From Burkholderiales bacterium Ga0077543 (GTDB taxonomy: Bacteria; Pseudomonadota; Gammaproteobacteria; Burkholderiales; Burkholderiaceae_C), in NCBI GenBank assembly GCA_001464055.1, contig LNET01000101.1, positions 1 through 64,000 on the forward strand: DNA of 64,000 nt, in the 5' to 3' direction. Of the stretch, positions 63,582-64,000 are shown piece after piece. A program made the position numbers and the translations under genes. Every line of letters begins with the position of its first letter. The stretch's first letter is position 1. The notes under the pieces are model-generated. The model did not search any database and was not told where the DNA came from. It saw only the letters and a program-made list of their open reading frames with translations.

Positions 63582-63603
63582 TTCCGTACGGAGAATACTC
63601 AGC

Positions 63604-64000
63604 ATGCCCGCAATCACCGCAAGCCTGGTGGCCGAACTGCGCGCCAAGACAGACGCGCCCATGATGGAATGCAAGAAGGCCCTGACCGAGGCCGAAGGCG
63701 ACATCGCTCGCGCCGAAGAGATCCTTCGCGTCAAGCTCGGCAACAAGGCTGGGAAGGCCGCGTCGCGCGTCACTGCCGAAGGCGTGATCGCAGCCACCGT
63801 GAATGGCAGTACCGGGGCCATCGTCGAAGTCAACTGCGAAACCGACTTCGTCACCAAGAACGACTCCTTCCTGGCGCTGGTGAAGTCCTGTGCCGAACTC
63901 ATTGCCAGCCACGATCCGGCTGACGTGGCGGCACTGTCGGCACTGCCGCTGTCCCAGGACGGTTTCGGCCCGACGGTGGAAGACGTGCGCAAGGGCTTGA
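63604..64000 (+). CDS. tsf: Elongation factor Ts (partial)
   Basis: First 132 codons of EF-Ts, which exchanges GDP for GTP on EF-Tu; the gene runs off the right edge. It starts [20 protein letters not shown], includes [20 protein letters not shown], the UBA-like amino-terminal domain, then the core with [15 protein letters not shown] lies 11 bases before the ATG. The window cut, not a mutation, explains the missing end. Confidence 0.97.
   Translation, partial: MPAITASLVAELRAKTDAPMMECKKALTEAEGDIARAEEILRVKLGNKAGKAASRVTAEGVIAATVNGSTGAIVEVNCETDFVTKNDSFLALVKSCAELIASHDPADVAALSALPLSQDGFGPTVEDVRKGL

Overview
The window is a stretch of high-GC chromosome from a betaproteobacterium, most likely Burkholderiales of the Comamonadaceae/Leptothrix/Rubrivivax kind. 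This rests on the conserved gene string scpB-rluB-ndk-rlmN-pilW-rodZ-like-ispG-hisS-yfgM-bamB-der-hfq-hflX-hflK-hflC-hisZ-purA, on the DUF3348/DUF802/OmpA/DUF2894 cluster, on a three-hairpin intergenic repeat of a type common in that group, on frequent GTG/TTG starts with ATGA-type overlaps, and on a PEP-CTERM surface protein. No prophage, integrase or CRISPR array is visible. The only hint of a mobile element is the extreme left edge, where a secreted hydrolase gene is cut off.

Layout. 1-4.35 kb holds exported proteins: a truncated SGNH hydrolase, a PEP-CTERM protein and a large S8 protease. 4.38-12.4 kb is a BaeSR-like two-component system divergent from a complete RND efflux pump (adaptor, permease, outer-membrane lipoprotein). 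12.4-16.4 kb is a small unknown gene and a coupled four-gene minus-strand cassette that I read as a MotAB/ExbBD/ZorAB-like stator with two accessory proteins. 16.5-21.1 kb is an electron-transfer-flavoprotein and acyl-CoA dehydrogenase locus behind a perfect inverted-repeat operator. 21.2-23.2 kb has an orphan peptide-type binding protein and a cysteine-cluster protein.

23.4-32.5 kb is the 2-oxoglutarate dehydrogenase operon (sucA-odhB-lpdA) continuing into a diguanylate cyclase, zapE and a secreted coiled-coil protein. 32.5-37.4 kb carries a PP2C phosphatase, a DUF465 protein, a DinG-type helicase, bamD and rluD. 37.6-57.2 kb is the long housekeeping string for ribosome modification, outer-membrane assembly, isoprenoid, histidine and purine metabolism, RNA chaperone and membrane protease control. 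57.2-57.4 kb has tRNA-Leu(CAG) on the minus strand with its own promoter and terminator. rnr follows, then two minus-strand genes (NAD(P)HX repair and a DadA-like oxidase), and the window ends in rpsB and a partial tsf.

Most genes are standard housekeeping. The parts most worth a second look are the stator-like cassette, the 29-residue repeats in the RluB tail, the rnr 5' end (no ATG at the well-placed ribosome site, overlapping the tRNA promoter), the 24-base operator before etfBA, and a response regulator with an extra residue at the conserved Lys-Pro of its receiver. I could not run database searches; family names come from motif recognition.
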